Positions 33,553 through 40,623 of a stretch of DNA of 64,000 bases are shown in pieces. Position 1 is the stretch's first letter. The number at the start of each line of letters is the position of its first letter. Source of the DNA: Actinomadura violacea (GTDB taxonomy: Bacteria > Actinomycetota > Actinomycetes > Streptosporangiales > Streptosporangiaceae); assembly GCF_017573465.1 (NCBI RefSeq), contig NZ_JAGEPF010000035.1, forward strand, positions 55,704-119,703, read 5' to 3'. The position numbers and the translations under genes are program-made. A model generated the notes under the pieces. The model was not told the DNA's origin. It did no database searches and saw nothing but the letters and a program-made list of their open reading frames with translations.

Positions 33553-33809
33553 GCCTTCACCTCGTCCAGCCGATGGCGTGCGGGCTGCTGGGGCTGATCG
33601 TGGTGTACGCGGTGCGGGAGGGCCTGCGCGAGGTGATGCGCCGTTGGCGGCGCACCGGCGAATGGATCGACCAGTCCGCGCCCGGCCCGCAGGACCCGGC
33701 ACCCAGCACGGACGCCGCCGCTGTTGCCGCGCGGGCGTGCGCCGTCCCCACCGCCGAGGAGACCGGCACGGCGGCGAGCGGCGGTCCTGCTGCGGGAGGC
33801 GGCCGATGA
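33549..33809 (+). CDS. Small single-helix membrane protein
   Basis: 86 residues. One hydrophobic helix (PMACGLLGLIVVYAVREGL, about 8-26) is followed by a basic patch and a Pro/Ala-rich tail. The ATG overlaps the stop of the upstream gene and the stop overlaps the WhiB start. Unknown function. Confidence 0.5.
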   Translation: MSLHLVQPMACGLLGLIVVYAVREGLREVMRRWRRTGEWIDQSAPGPQDPAPSTDAAAVAARACAVPTAEETGTAASGGPAAGGGR

Positions 33810-34126
33810 CCGGCACCGCTGGAGCCGTCCGGGTACGCGCGCCGCAGTCGTGGGAGGACCGGGCGGTGTGCGCCGAGGTCGATCCCGAGCTGTTCTTTCC
33901 CGAGCACTCCGGATGGGCCGGCGCCCTTGAGGCGGAGGTGGCCAAGGCGATCTGCGCCGAGTGCCCGGTGTGCGGTGACTGCCTGGCGACCGCACTGGCC
34001 GACCCCGCCTTGTACGGCATCTGGGGCGGCACGACTCGCGCCGAGCGCAAGCAGCTGCGCCGCCGTCGACGCGCCGGGCAGCGCGGCTCCCGGCGAGCAG
34101 GACACGACGAAGGGGGCCGGTCCTGA
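33806..34126 (+). CDS. WhiB-like iron-sulfur regulator (first copy)
   Basis: 106 residues from ATG 33806. The four cluster cysteines are Cys22, Cys50, Cys53 and Cys59 (C...CxxCxxxxxC), followed by GIWGGTT (71-77) and an Arg-rich tail, the complete WhiB architecture. These proteins carry a [4Fe-4S] cluster and usually work by binding the principal sigma factor. Phage and plasmid copies are known to interfere with host WhiB proteins. It sits between replication genes, translationally coupled to both sides. Confidence 0.92.
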   Translation: MTGTAGAVRVRAPQSWEDRAVCAEVDPELFFPEHSGWAGALEAEVAKAICAECPVCGDCLATALADPALYGIWGGTTRAERKQLRRRRRAGQRGSRRAGHDEGGRS

Positions 34127-35229
34127 TGGGTTGGGGACGGCTAGACGACAACCTCGACGACCACCCCAAGTTCCTGGCACTGCTGGACCACGAGGAGAGC
34201 GGCTGGGCCGCGATCACGCTGTGGACGCTGGCGCTGGCATGGGCCAACCGCAACACCCGCAAGGGAGGGAAGACGCCGGGCCTGCTGCCCGCCGGTCTCC
34301 CGCGCCGCTACCTGGGAGGCGCCGGGCGCCAGGCCGCTGCGCTGCTGGTCGAGGTCGGCTTGTGGGAGACGGCTGAGAGCGGCTGGATGATCCACGACTT
34401 CATCGACTACCTGCCCTCGGAGAAGACCCGGAAAGCTCGCGCGGAGGCGGGCCGCAAGGGTGCGGAGGCGCGCTGGCGCGGTAAGAAGGCCGCCGAGTCG
34501 GCCGAGCCCGGTGACGACCTGGACGACGGCGTGGATGACCGCGCGGAGGGTCGCGCCGAGGGTCGCGCGGATGGCAACGAGCCATCGCCGCGCCATGCCG
34601 GGAGCGATGCCGGTAGTTATGACGTCGATGGCAACGAGCCATCAGGTAGCTATGGCGCTGCTGGCAAAACGGATGGCAAGCAGGTGGCATCCGATGGCTC
34701 ACGCGCGCACGCGCGCCGGGGTCCCACCCCCGCCCCCGTTCCCGAGCCCGAACCCTCCCCCTCCCCAGCCCCTCCGCACGGGCAGGGCGTCCGGCAGCAG
34801 CCCGACGCCTCCCGTGCGTCCGGGGAGGGAGGGAGGAGGGGGCAGAACCCCAGGCAGGACCCCGCCGGGCCGCACGGGGACGCTCAGGTGATCCACATGG
34901 GCCTTGTCGCCGAGGTCCAGGGCATCCGGCCGGAATGGTCCGCCAGGTCCATCCGGCGTGCTCTGGAGCAACCGGAGGTGCGTGAGCGCCCCGCCGACCT
35001 GATTCGAGCCGCGTTCCTGCTCGTCGCCGCCGACCCCGAAACCCAGCATCCCGGCCGCCTGGCCCACGACGGGCCCTGGTGGAACCAGGCCGCACGGCAG
35101 GCCCGGCCGCGCCCCGCCGTTCCGGACTGGTGCGGCAGATGCGAGTCGGCCGCGCGGCGGATGGTCGAGCTGGGCGACGGGCGCGTGCAGCGCTGCCCGG
35201 ACTGCCATCCCCTCGCCGGGACCGCATAG
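34126..35229 (+). CDS. Replisome-organiser-like protein with C-terminal zinc ribbon
   Basis: 367 residues. The N-terminal 110 residues (MGWGRLDDNLDDHPKFLALLDHEESGWAAITLWTLALAWANRN...LLVEVGLWETAESGWMIHDFIDYLPS) match the winged-helix head of phage replication initiators/replisome organisers. A basic GRKGAEARWRGKK patch follows, then a long disordered Asp/Gly/Pro linker (about 125-260). A helical segment (VQGIRPEWSARSIRRALEQPEVRERPADLIRAAFLL) and a CxxC...CxxC ribbon (WCGRCES...RCPDCHP) end the protein. It is the best candidate for the element's replication initiator. The start overlaps the WhiB stop. Confidence 0.72.
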   Translation: MGWGRLDDNLDDHPKFLALLDHEESGWAAITLWTLALAWANRNTRKGGKTPGLLPAGLPRRYLGGAGRQAAALLVEVGLWETAESGWMIHDFIDYLPSEKTRKARAEAGRKGAEARWRGKKAAESAEPGDDLDDGVDDRAEGRAEGRADGNEPSPRHAGSDAGSYDVDGNEPSGSYGAAGKTDGKQVASDGSRAHARRGPTPAPVPEPEPSPSPAPPHGQGVRQQPDASRASGEGGRRGQNPRQDPAGPHGDAQVIHMGLVAEVQGIRPEWSARSIRRALEQPEVRERPADLIRAAFLLVAADPETQHPGRLAHDGPWWNQAARQARPRPAVPDWCGRCESAARRMVELGDGRVQRCPDCHPLAGTA

Positions 35230-35244
35230 CCGCAGCTCAGACAC

Positions 35245-35313
35245 TACGAACAAACTTTAATCATTGTGTTGACATTGTGGTGGGGCCTCTCCTAAGGTCC
35301 ACATGTCAGCACA
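35245..35313 (+). promoter_or_regulatory. Promoter P1 with conserved downstream box
   Basis: AAACTTT...TCATTGTG, then TTGACA (35269-35274), an 18-base spacer, TAAGGT (35293-35298), then CATGTCAGCACA (35302-35313). TTGACA and the CATG box are 27 bases apart, exactly as at 57.8 and 58.0 kb. GTGTTGACA and TGTCAGCAC are imperfect inverted copies of each other (8 of 9), so one repressor could hold both. Confidence 0.75.
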
Positions 35314-35339
35314 GTAAACCAACCGAAAGGAGTGGTCTG

Positions 35340-35669
35340 GTGGACACGCCCGACGCGCCGGACGTACCGCGCCCGGCCGCGAACGAACTGCGCGCGCTCA
35401 CCGCTGCCGCCCGCCCCGACTGGAACCCCGACGCGGTAATGACCGCGATGGCCGACGCCCACATGTGCGGCATGTCCTGGGCCGACGTCGTCGAGCGCAT
35501 GGGCGCGCTGATCGCCGACCCCGACGCCGCCCCCCGCGACCTCACCGCCCACATCTGGCGCAGCAAGCGCCGCGCCTCCAACGGCCCGCCCGACGCCTAC
35601 CGCAAGGCCCGCGCCGCTGACCCGATCCTGGCCTCCCACACCCGCAAGGAGCCGCATGAACTCGCCTGA
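35340..35669 (+). CDS. Hypothetical phage-type protein
   Basis: 109 residues from GTG 35340 behind AAAGGAG. Mostly helical: RALTAAARPDWNPDAVMTAMADAHMCGMSWADVVERMGALIADPDAAPRDLTAHIWRSKR. Similar small proteins sit in actinophage early regions. First gene under promoter P1. Its stop lies 14 bases inside the next gene. Confidence 0.65.
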   Translation: MDTPDAPDVPRPAANELRALTAAARPDWNPDAVMTAMADAHMCGMSWADVVERMGALIADPDAAPRDLTAHIWRSKRRASNGPPDAYRKARAADPILASHTRKEPHELA

Positions 35670-35892
35670 TACGGCTCCGCGCGACATGACGCCGCGCGAC
35701 GGCCGCTGCACCTGCACGGGCGTGGGCTGCTGGCACCGCGGCCGCTGCCGCGCCTGGTCCGGGCAGCCTCACCCGCTCACCCACGAACCCGTCGTGCTCG
35801 ACAACGCCGCCGGATGGTGCGAGCCGTGCACCCCGACCGGCCGGACGACCAACCGCAAGACGCCCACCGAGCCCGAACCGCTGTTCTCCTGA
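35656..35892 (+). CDS. Small Cys-rich protein
   Basis: 78 residues. CTCTGVGCWHRGRC (18-31) and a later CEPC (55-58) suggest one or two zinc sites. It overlaps the preceding gene by 14 bases. Likely a nucleic-acid-binding zinc ribbon, unknown role. Confidence 0.58.
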   Translation: MNSPDTAPRDMTPRDGRCTCTGVGCWHRGRCRAWSGQPHPLTHEPVVLDNAAGWCEPCTPTGRTTNRKTPTEPEPLFS

Positions 35893-35901
35893 CCCGCCGC
35901 A

Positions 35902-35932
35902 GGGGCGGCGGGCCCGCTACGCCCGCCGCCCC
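35902..35932 (+). other. Intergenic stem-loop
   Basis: GGGGCGGCGGGC (35902-35913) and GCCCGCCGCCCC (35921-35932), perfect 12-bp stem with a 7-base loop, in the short gap before the next same-strand gene. Confidence 0.65.
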
Positions 35933-35952
35933 CTGAACACCAAGGAGCCCGA

Positions 35953-36564
35953 ATGGCCACCATCCCCGCCCCGGCGATGCCTCCGGTCGGCCTCGATGCG
36001 GCCGTCCCGGAACCCGAGATCGACCCCGCGTGGGACGGCGCGTGCGACGCCGAACCCGAGATGCCCTCCCCTGAAGTGCTGGCGGCTCAAACGGTGCCGC
36101 TGCTGGCCGCCCTGGTCTGCGCCCACCGTGACGGCGATCTGTCCCGCGTCACGCGGACCATCGCCGACCAGGACCCGCAGCACCTCCAGGCGCTGGTGAT
36201 GACGCTGACGCGGATGGTGCCCCCCACCACCCCCCTGCCCAACCCCGCCCACCTGGCCGATCTCCTCGCCGACATCTACACCTACGCCCCCATCACCAAG
36301 GCCCGCGCCGTCCGCAACCGCGCCGACCTCGCCGACGCCATCGGTGTGCTGCCTCCCCCCGACGAAACCACCGCCGTGTGCTCCCGCTGCGAGCGGCGCA
36401 AGCCCCACAGCGAGTTCCACCGCGACGCCTCCACGCCCACCGGCTTCAGCTACCGATGCAAGCCCTGCTCGGCCAAGTTGCACCGCGCCACCCGCGCACG
36501 CACCGGCACGCACGCGGCCCAGCCCGCGCGCACCGGACGTGCGGCCGCGTCGGGTCCGCGGTGA
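35953..36564 (+). CDS. Hypothetical protein with C-terminal zinc ribbon (Endo VII-like)
   Basis: 203 residues. The N-terminal 130 residues are acidic and helical. Near 140-170 is CSRCERRKPHSEFHRDASTPTGFSYRCKPCSAK, the CxxC...CxxC ribbon that precedes recombination endonuclease VII or HNH domains, but no nuclease domain follows, only a basic tail. It may bind branched or single-stranded DNA; that is inferred from the motif. Confidence 0.62.
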   Translation: MATIPAPAMPPVGLDAAVPEPEIDPAWDGACDAEPEMPSPEVLAAQTVPLLAALVCAHRDGDLSRVTRTIADQDPQHLQALVMTLTRMVPPTTPLPNPAHLADLLADIYTYAPITKARAVRNRADLADAIGVLPPPDETTAVCSRCERRKPHSEFHRDASTPTGFSYRCKPCSAKLHRATRARTGTHAAQPARTGRAAASGPR

Positions 36565-36617
36565 CCCACAGCGCCCTCAACCATCCCCGCCCCTTCCCTC
36601 ACCGATTCGGAGCAGCA

Positions 36618-37298
36618 ATGACCAGCACGACCACCGCCCCCGCCGCCGCGTCCGAGACGATCGACGGCCTTGCTGTCGTCGCCGACGAGGCGGCCCTGTC
36701 GCCGCTGTCCAAGCCGGGAAAGCCGATCATCTTCCACCGCATCCGCGAACTGCTGCTGGAGGACGGCACCGTCCGCTACCGCTGCATCGAGTGCGCGGAG
36801 ACCTCGCGGCAGTTGGGGAAGATCCGCTACCACCTGCGCACCCACCTCCGCCCGGACACGGCCCGTCCCTCCCGCAAGACCAAGCCCCGCACCGGCCGAG
36901 CCGCAACGGACCAGGTGGGCGCCACGCGGACCCGCCACACCAGCGCCACGGCCGCTGCCTCGGCGGTGACCGCGCCGCAGGCCGCGCCAGCCAGCGCACC
37001 GTCCGCCGCGCATACTCCCGAGACCGGCGGCAGCACCACCGCATCCCGCGCCACGGTGCTGCCGGACCTGACGCTCGCCGAGCTGGCCAACCGCCTCTAC
37101 GAACTGGCGGAGCTGGACAAGGTGCGCACCGAGAACGACGAGCTGCGCCGCGAGTGCGCGGAGCTGCGCGCCGGCCATGACGAGCTGCTGGCCGCCACCC
37201 GCGGGCTCGCCGACCTGCGTCGCCGAGCCGAGACCGCCGAGCAGCGCCTCGCCACGATCCAGCAGCTCCTTCGCGAAGCGGACGGCACCGGCGCCTGA
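36618..37298 (+). CDS. C2H2-like zinc finger plus coiled-coil protein
   Basis: 226 residues from ATG 36618 with GGAG upstream. A finger YRCIECAETSRQLGKIRYHLRTH (about 54-76, CxxC...HxxxH) is followed by a basic Thr/Ala/Pro linker and a C-terminal coiled coil (ELAELDKVRTENDELRRECAELRAGHDELLAATRGLADLRRRAETAEQRL). It is probably a DNA-binding homodimer. Phage-type gene in the P1 operon. Confidence 0.65.
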   Translation: MTSTTTAPAAASETIDGLAVVADEAALSPLSKPGKPIIFHRIRELLLEDGTVRYRCIECAETSRQLGKIRYHLRTHLRPDTARPSRKTKPRTGRAATDQVGATRTRHTSATAAASAVTAPQAAPASAPSAAHTPETGGSTTASRATVLPDLTLAELANRLYELAELDKVRTENDELRRECAELRAGHDELLAATRGLADLRRRAETAEQRLATIQQLLREADGTGA

Positions 37299-37306
37299 AC
37301 CTGCCG

Positions 37307-37341
37307 CCGGACCGGCGGCGTGCCCCGCGCCGCCGGTCCGG
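37307..37341 (+). other. Intergenic stem-loop
   Basis: CCGGACCGGCGGCG (37307-37320) and CGCCGCCGGTCCGG (37328-37341), perfect 14-bp stem with a 7-base loop, in the gap before the next same-strand gene. Confidence 0.7.
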
Positions 37342-37377
37342 TCCGGCCGACGAACCAACAACCGGGAGAGCACCCAG

Positions 37378-38118
37378 GTGACCAACGAGCTGTACGACGA
37401 CACCCGGCCCTGCGCCGCCGCAAGCCGCTGCGCCGCGCGCACCGACAAGGGACCGGCCCGCACCCCCCGCGTCTTCTGCGACGCCGACCGCACCCGCATC
37501 CACGACGCGCTCAAGGCACTACCCGGCCTGCACTACGACCTGCACCGCGCGCTCGGCGAACGCGCCACCACCACCAGCAACGGACGCCCCTCCGGCAAGC
37601 CGACACCGTCCCTGCCGATCCGGATCGACCTGGCCGACCTCGCCCACCAGATCCGCGAGACCCTCCTCGGCTGGGAAGAACGCGTCCGCGACGTCGCGGG
37701 CCTCCCCGAGACCCCCGCCCGCGGCGTGCGGCCCGGAGTCGCCCTGGACCGCGCCGTCCGCATCCTCACCCGCCACCTCGACGCGCTCCTGGCGCTCGCG
37801 CCCGCAGCCATGACCCGCCCGCGCGCCGACGGCGCGGACGGCTGGGAGTACCCCGACCTCGACGGCGCCGACGCCGGGCTTGAGGTCCTCGTGCTGGTCC
37901 ACCGGTGCCGCTCCGCGCTCGGCCTCACCCGCGCCCCGCAACTCCTGTCCGCGCCCTGCGAGCACTGCGGCCTGGCGCTGATCGAGCGCCTCGACGGCGC
38001 CGCCGGCATGGACGACGCTGCCACCTGCACCGGGTGCGGCCACCACTACAGGCCCGCCGAGTACGCCGCGCTGGCCGCCCGAGTCCTGCACGCCTGCACC
38101 CAAGGAGCCGACCGGTGA
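37378..38118 (+). CDS. Zinc-ribbon hypothetical protein, phage-type
   Basis: 246 residues from GTG 37378. Starts MTNELYDDTRPCAAASRCAARTDKGPARTPRVFCDADRTRIHDAL, then a helical middle (LPIRIDLADLAHQIRETLLGWEERVRDVAGLPE). The end is a CEHCGL...CTGCGHHYRPAEY ribbon. This arrangement is frequent in actinophage genomes next to RusA-like genes. It overlaps the RusA-like gene by four bases. Confidence 0.68.
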   Translation: MTNELYDDTRPCAAASRCAARTDKGPARTPRVFCDADRTRIHDALKALPGLHYDLHRALGERATTTSNGRPSGKPTPSLPIRIDLADLAHQIRETLLGWEERVRDVAGLPETPARGVRPGVALDRAVRILTRHLDALLALAPAAMTRPRADGADGWEYPDLDGADAGLEVLVLVHRCRSALGLTRAPQLLSAPCEHCGLALIERLDGAAGMDDAATCTGCGHHYRPAEYAALAARVLHACTQGADR

Positions 38119-38900
38119 CCAGCACCGTCCCGACCGCAGCCCCCACCCCAGCGCCCGTTCCGGTGGCAGCCACAGCGCCCGTCCCGGTGAAGGGGCGAGG
38201 CAAGCGCGGCAAGCGCCGCCTCCCCCTCCGCCGTCAGCCGATCCTCACACCGATCGCGGTCTACGACTGCCACGACCCGATGTCGTGCGACCGGGACGCC
38301 CTCAACGCCTGGGCGCGCTCGCAAGGGCTACATCCGGAGCTGACCTACCGGTGGGAGGTGTACCGCACCGACCACCTGTGGGTCCGCGCCTACGAGTACG
38401 CCGCCGAGCAGGACGGCACTCTCATCTGGGACCCCGGCACCGAACACTTCCGCCTCGCCGCCCCCTACGACCAGTCCCTCACTGCGTTCCCGCCCGACCT
38501 CTGGATGGTTGAACTCCCCTGGGGCCTACCACTGCTGTCGGCCAACGGCCGCGACCACTACCGCGTCCGCGCCGAATACACCAAGACCTTGCGCAGCGCC
38601 GCCGCGACCGCCGCAGCCACCGCGCACCTCCCAGCAATGCCAGCCGCGCATGTCATTGGGGAGTACCGTCCCGGACACCGCACCCGCCGCCGCGACCCGG
38701 CGAACTGGGCCCCCAGCTTCAAGGCCGCCGCAGACGGGCTCGTGGACGCCGGAGTACTTCACGACGACGACGCCTCCCGCATGATCGGACCCGACCCGCG
38801 CCTCGGACCACCCGACCCAGACGCCGTTCTCGCCGAGATGCGCTGGGGCCGCGTGGTTCTCTATGTCCGAGCAAGACCAGACGCCGCTGACCTGGCCTGA
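38115..38900 (+). CDS. RusA-like Holliday junction resolvase with N-terminal extension
   Basis: 261 residues from GTG 38115. The N-terminal half is a separate domain (PMSCDRDALNAWARSQGLHPELTYRWEVYRTDHLWVRAYEYAAEQDG) seen in phage proteins. The C-terminal half is RusA-like: LLSANGRDHYRVRAEYTKTLRS and RRRDPANWAPSFKAAADGLVDAGVLHDDDASRM. RusA cuts Holliday junctions with three Asp residues. Here the first is Asp194, but the second position of DxDN reads Ala196 (DPAN), so activity is uncertain. Last gene before a hairpin terminator. Confidence 0.75.
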   Translation: MTSTVPTAAPTPAPVPVAATAPVPVKGRGKRGKRRLPLRRQPILTPIAVYDCHDPMSCDRDALNAWARSQGLHPELTYRWEVYRTDHLWVRAYEYAAEQDGTLIWDPGTEHFRLAAPYDQSLTAFPPDLWMVELPWGLPLLSANGRDHYRVRAEYTKTLRSAAATAAATAHLPAMPAAHVIGEYRPGHRTRRRDPANWAPSFKAAADGLVDAGVLHDDDASRMIGPDPRLGPPDPDAVLAEMRWGRVVLYVRARPDAADLA

Positions 38901-38925
38901 GAGCCAGTCTTCCGACGAAACGCGT

Positions 38926-38957
38926 ACACGTGCGGTCCCCGCCCCTCCCGCACGTGT
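38926..38957 (+). terminator. Hairpin terminator after the replication run
   Basis: ACACGTGCGG (38926-38935) and CCGCACGTGT (38948-38957) form a perfect 10-bp stem with a 12-base loop, 26 bases after the RusA-like stop. Confidence 0.6.
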
Positions 38958-39055
38958 GCTCTCTCCAGAGGAAGTGCGAGCGGAATTACAGGGACACCAC
39001 CCCAGAGCAGCTACCGTCAGGGCCGGGGAGCCAGCTGTAGGGAGGTGACGAGGAC

Positions 39056-39838
39056 GTGACGACAGACCTGGAGACCGAGACCCTGGAGGCATTGGCGCGG
39101 GTGGGGCACCCGGCCAACTCCCTGTTGTCTGGATCACTGTCCTTGTCGTCGTTGCTTGAAAACCGCAGTGCTAGCGGCATGTCGGCGCTCCTGGCGGCGC
39201 ACAGAATGTTGAGGCAGGGCGAGTCCATGCGTGAGCTGCGCGGGCTCCCGGCTCAACTCGACCGCGCTAGGTCGGAAGCAGAACACCTCCTCAAAAGCGC
39301 CGTGCGCAATGGGGACGACACTCGCACGGTCTTGATCACACTCCGCCCCCAGCCTGAGTTCGCCTGGCAACGCGCGGCAGTCGAGCAGATGCATGCCGCT
39401 TGGCGCGAGCAGCCAACCGTAGCCTCCGCTCCTACCGGTGCGAGCAAGAGTCGCCTCTTGCTCGTCCTCGACGAAGCTCACACCTTCCGAGGCGAATCAG
39501 CGTTCGATCACGCCATGACATCCGTGCAGGCGTACCTGAAAGTCGCACGAGAACGGGCCTCGTCTCCATTCCGGAGCGTAACCTTGCGCATCCGCGTCAA
39601 CGTGCTAGTGACGCGCTTGCGGAGCCTCGCGAACTACATCCGCGCCGTGTTGGAGATGGCGCGAATGCAGCACGTCCGCCAGCTCGCCTCCGCGGGCCGC
39701 GAATCGTCGGCCGCACCGCTGTACCTCCTGCTACTCGCGGTCTGCCACCGGTACGGACGCCGTGCCGAACCGTCCAGCTCTGCCCCCTCGCTCAACCGAT
39801 TCCAACCATCGGCGGGGAGCGCCCTAGCGGGCTGCTAA
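39056..39838 (+). CDS. Hypothetical protein
   Basis: 260 residues from GTG 39056 with an AGGGAGG ribosome site. It is helical, with Leu/Arg-rich stretches (NSLLSGSLSLSSLLENRSASGMSALLAAHRMLRQGESMRELRGLPAQLDRARSEAEHLLKSAV). Codon bias weakens towards the 3' end, and another frame is also open there, so the C-terminus could be altered by a frameshift. No family recognised. Confidence 0.5.
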   Translation: MTTDLETETLEALARVGHPANSLLSGSLSLSSLLENRSASGMSALLAAHRMLRQGESMRELRGLPAQLDRARSEAEHLLKSAVRNGDDTRTVLITLRPQPEFAWQRAAVEQMHAAWREQPTVASAPTGASKSRLLLVLDEAHTFRGESAFDHAMTSVQAYLKVARERASSPFRSVTLRIRVNVLVTRLRSLANYIRAVLEMARMQHVRQLASAGRESSAAPLYLLLLAVCHRYGRRAEPSSSAPSLNRFQPSAGSALAGC

Positions 39839-39840
39839 GC

Positions 39841-39871
39841 GGACGCTCCCCGCGAAAGTGAGGGAGCGTCC
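39841..39871 (+). promoter_or_regulatory. Hairpin covering the ribosome site of the next gene
   Basis: GGACGCTCCC (39841-39850) and GGGAGCGTCC (39862-39871), perfect 10-bp stem with an 11-base loop. The GGGAG in the right arm (39862-39866) is the only good ribosome site for the ATG at 39875, so folding would hide it. Could equally be the terminator of the upstream gene. Confidence 0.6.
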
Positions 39872-39874
39872 CCC

Positions 39875-40141
39875 ATGGAAGAACTCTTCCGCGTAGTCGC
39901 GGAGCCAGGACCCTCGATGGTCCTGATCGCCCTGATAATCCTGATCATCCTGGTCGCAGGGCTCATTGCGGCCGTGGTCGCCATGATTGTCCTCTACCTC
40001 GGGCTGGCCACGGTGGCTCTGCTTCGCGCCCGGCCCGCGAACATGGACGGCCGCTACGTGGCCTTCCGAGACCTGCTCGACCTGCTGCGCGACCTGCTGC
40101 GTGAGCTGCTCAGCTTGCTCCGCCCCTGGCGGCGGGGGTGA
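39875..40141 (+). CDS. Small membrane protein
   Basis: 88 residues with a long hydrophobic segment (MVLIALIILIILVAGLIAAVVAMIVLYLGLATVALL, about 15-50, probably two helices). It ends in an amphipathic Leu/Arg tail (DLLDLLRDLLRELLSLLRPWRRG). Its ribosome site lies in a hairpin. The next gene overlaps or nearly overlaps its stop. Size and shape resemble small toxin-like or holin-like membrane peptides, without proof. Confidence 0.6.
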   Translation: MEELFRVVAEPGPSMVLIALIILIILVAGLIAAVVAMIVLYLGLATVALLRARPANMDGRYVAFRDLLDLLRDLLRELLSLLRPWRRG

Positions 40142-40143
40142 TC

Positions 40144-40395
40144 ATGAGCGACACACCGCAGGCCGACGCGTCCGGCCGCCGCCGTGGCCGTCCGCCCCGC
40201 GCGTCGCGCGAGTTGACGAGAGAGGTCATCACCCTCCGCCGGCAGGGGCTCAGCCTTCGAAGCATCGCTGCGAACCTGAACGCACGGTCTGTTCCGATGC
40301 CGGAAGGACAGGGGCCTTGGTGCTACAAGGCGGTCGATCGACTGTTGGCGACCCGGCACGCCAGGGACGTCGAAGCCGAGATGGACCGGGACTAG
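40144..40395 (+). CDS. Small recombinase-type helix-turn-helix protein
   Basis: 83 residues from ATG 40144 (GTG 40138, inside the upstream stop, is possible). GRPPRASRELTREVITLRRQGLSLRSIAANLNARSVPMPEGQGPWCYKAVDRLLATRHA resembles the DNA-binding helix-turn-helix of serine recombinases without any catalytic domain, so it is a binding module, not a recombinase. It forms a pair with the small membrane protein gene. Confidence 0.65.
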   Translation: MSDTPQADASGRRRGRPPRASRELTREVITLRRQGLSLRSIAANLNARSVPMPEGQGPWCYKAVDRLLATRHARDVEAEMDRD

Positions 40396-40623
40396 TAACC
40401 GCTGACGAGAGCTGGGCCGGACGGGGGCACCGGCCCAGCTCTTCGGCCATCGTCCTCCGGCATGTCGGCCTTCGCTATGGCGTACTACGCCCAGCAGCGG
40501 CCACCACCAGAGCTGGGGAGAGCCTGGGGTAGGTCGTCGACGCACGACAGTTCGCCCCTTGACCGAGGGGATGTGCCGGGTCAGGGTCGTGATGGATGCA
40601 TGACCTTGGCGACGGAGGCTGGC

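Noticed and set aside
38863..39048. 61-residue frame overlapping the end of the RusA-like gene
   Set aside because: No ribosome site, and the terminator hairpin at 38926-38957 lies inside it.
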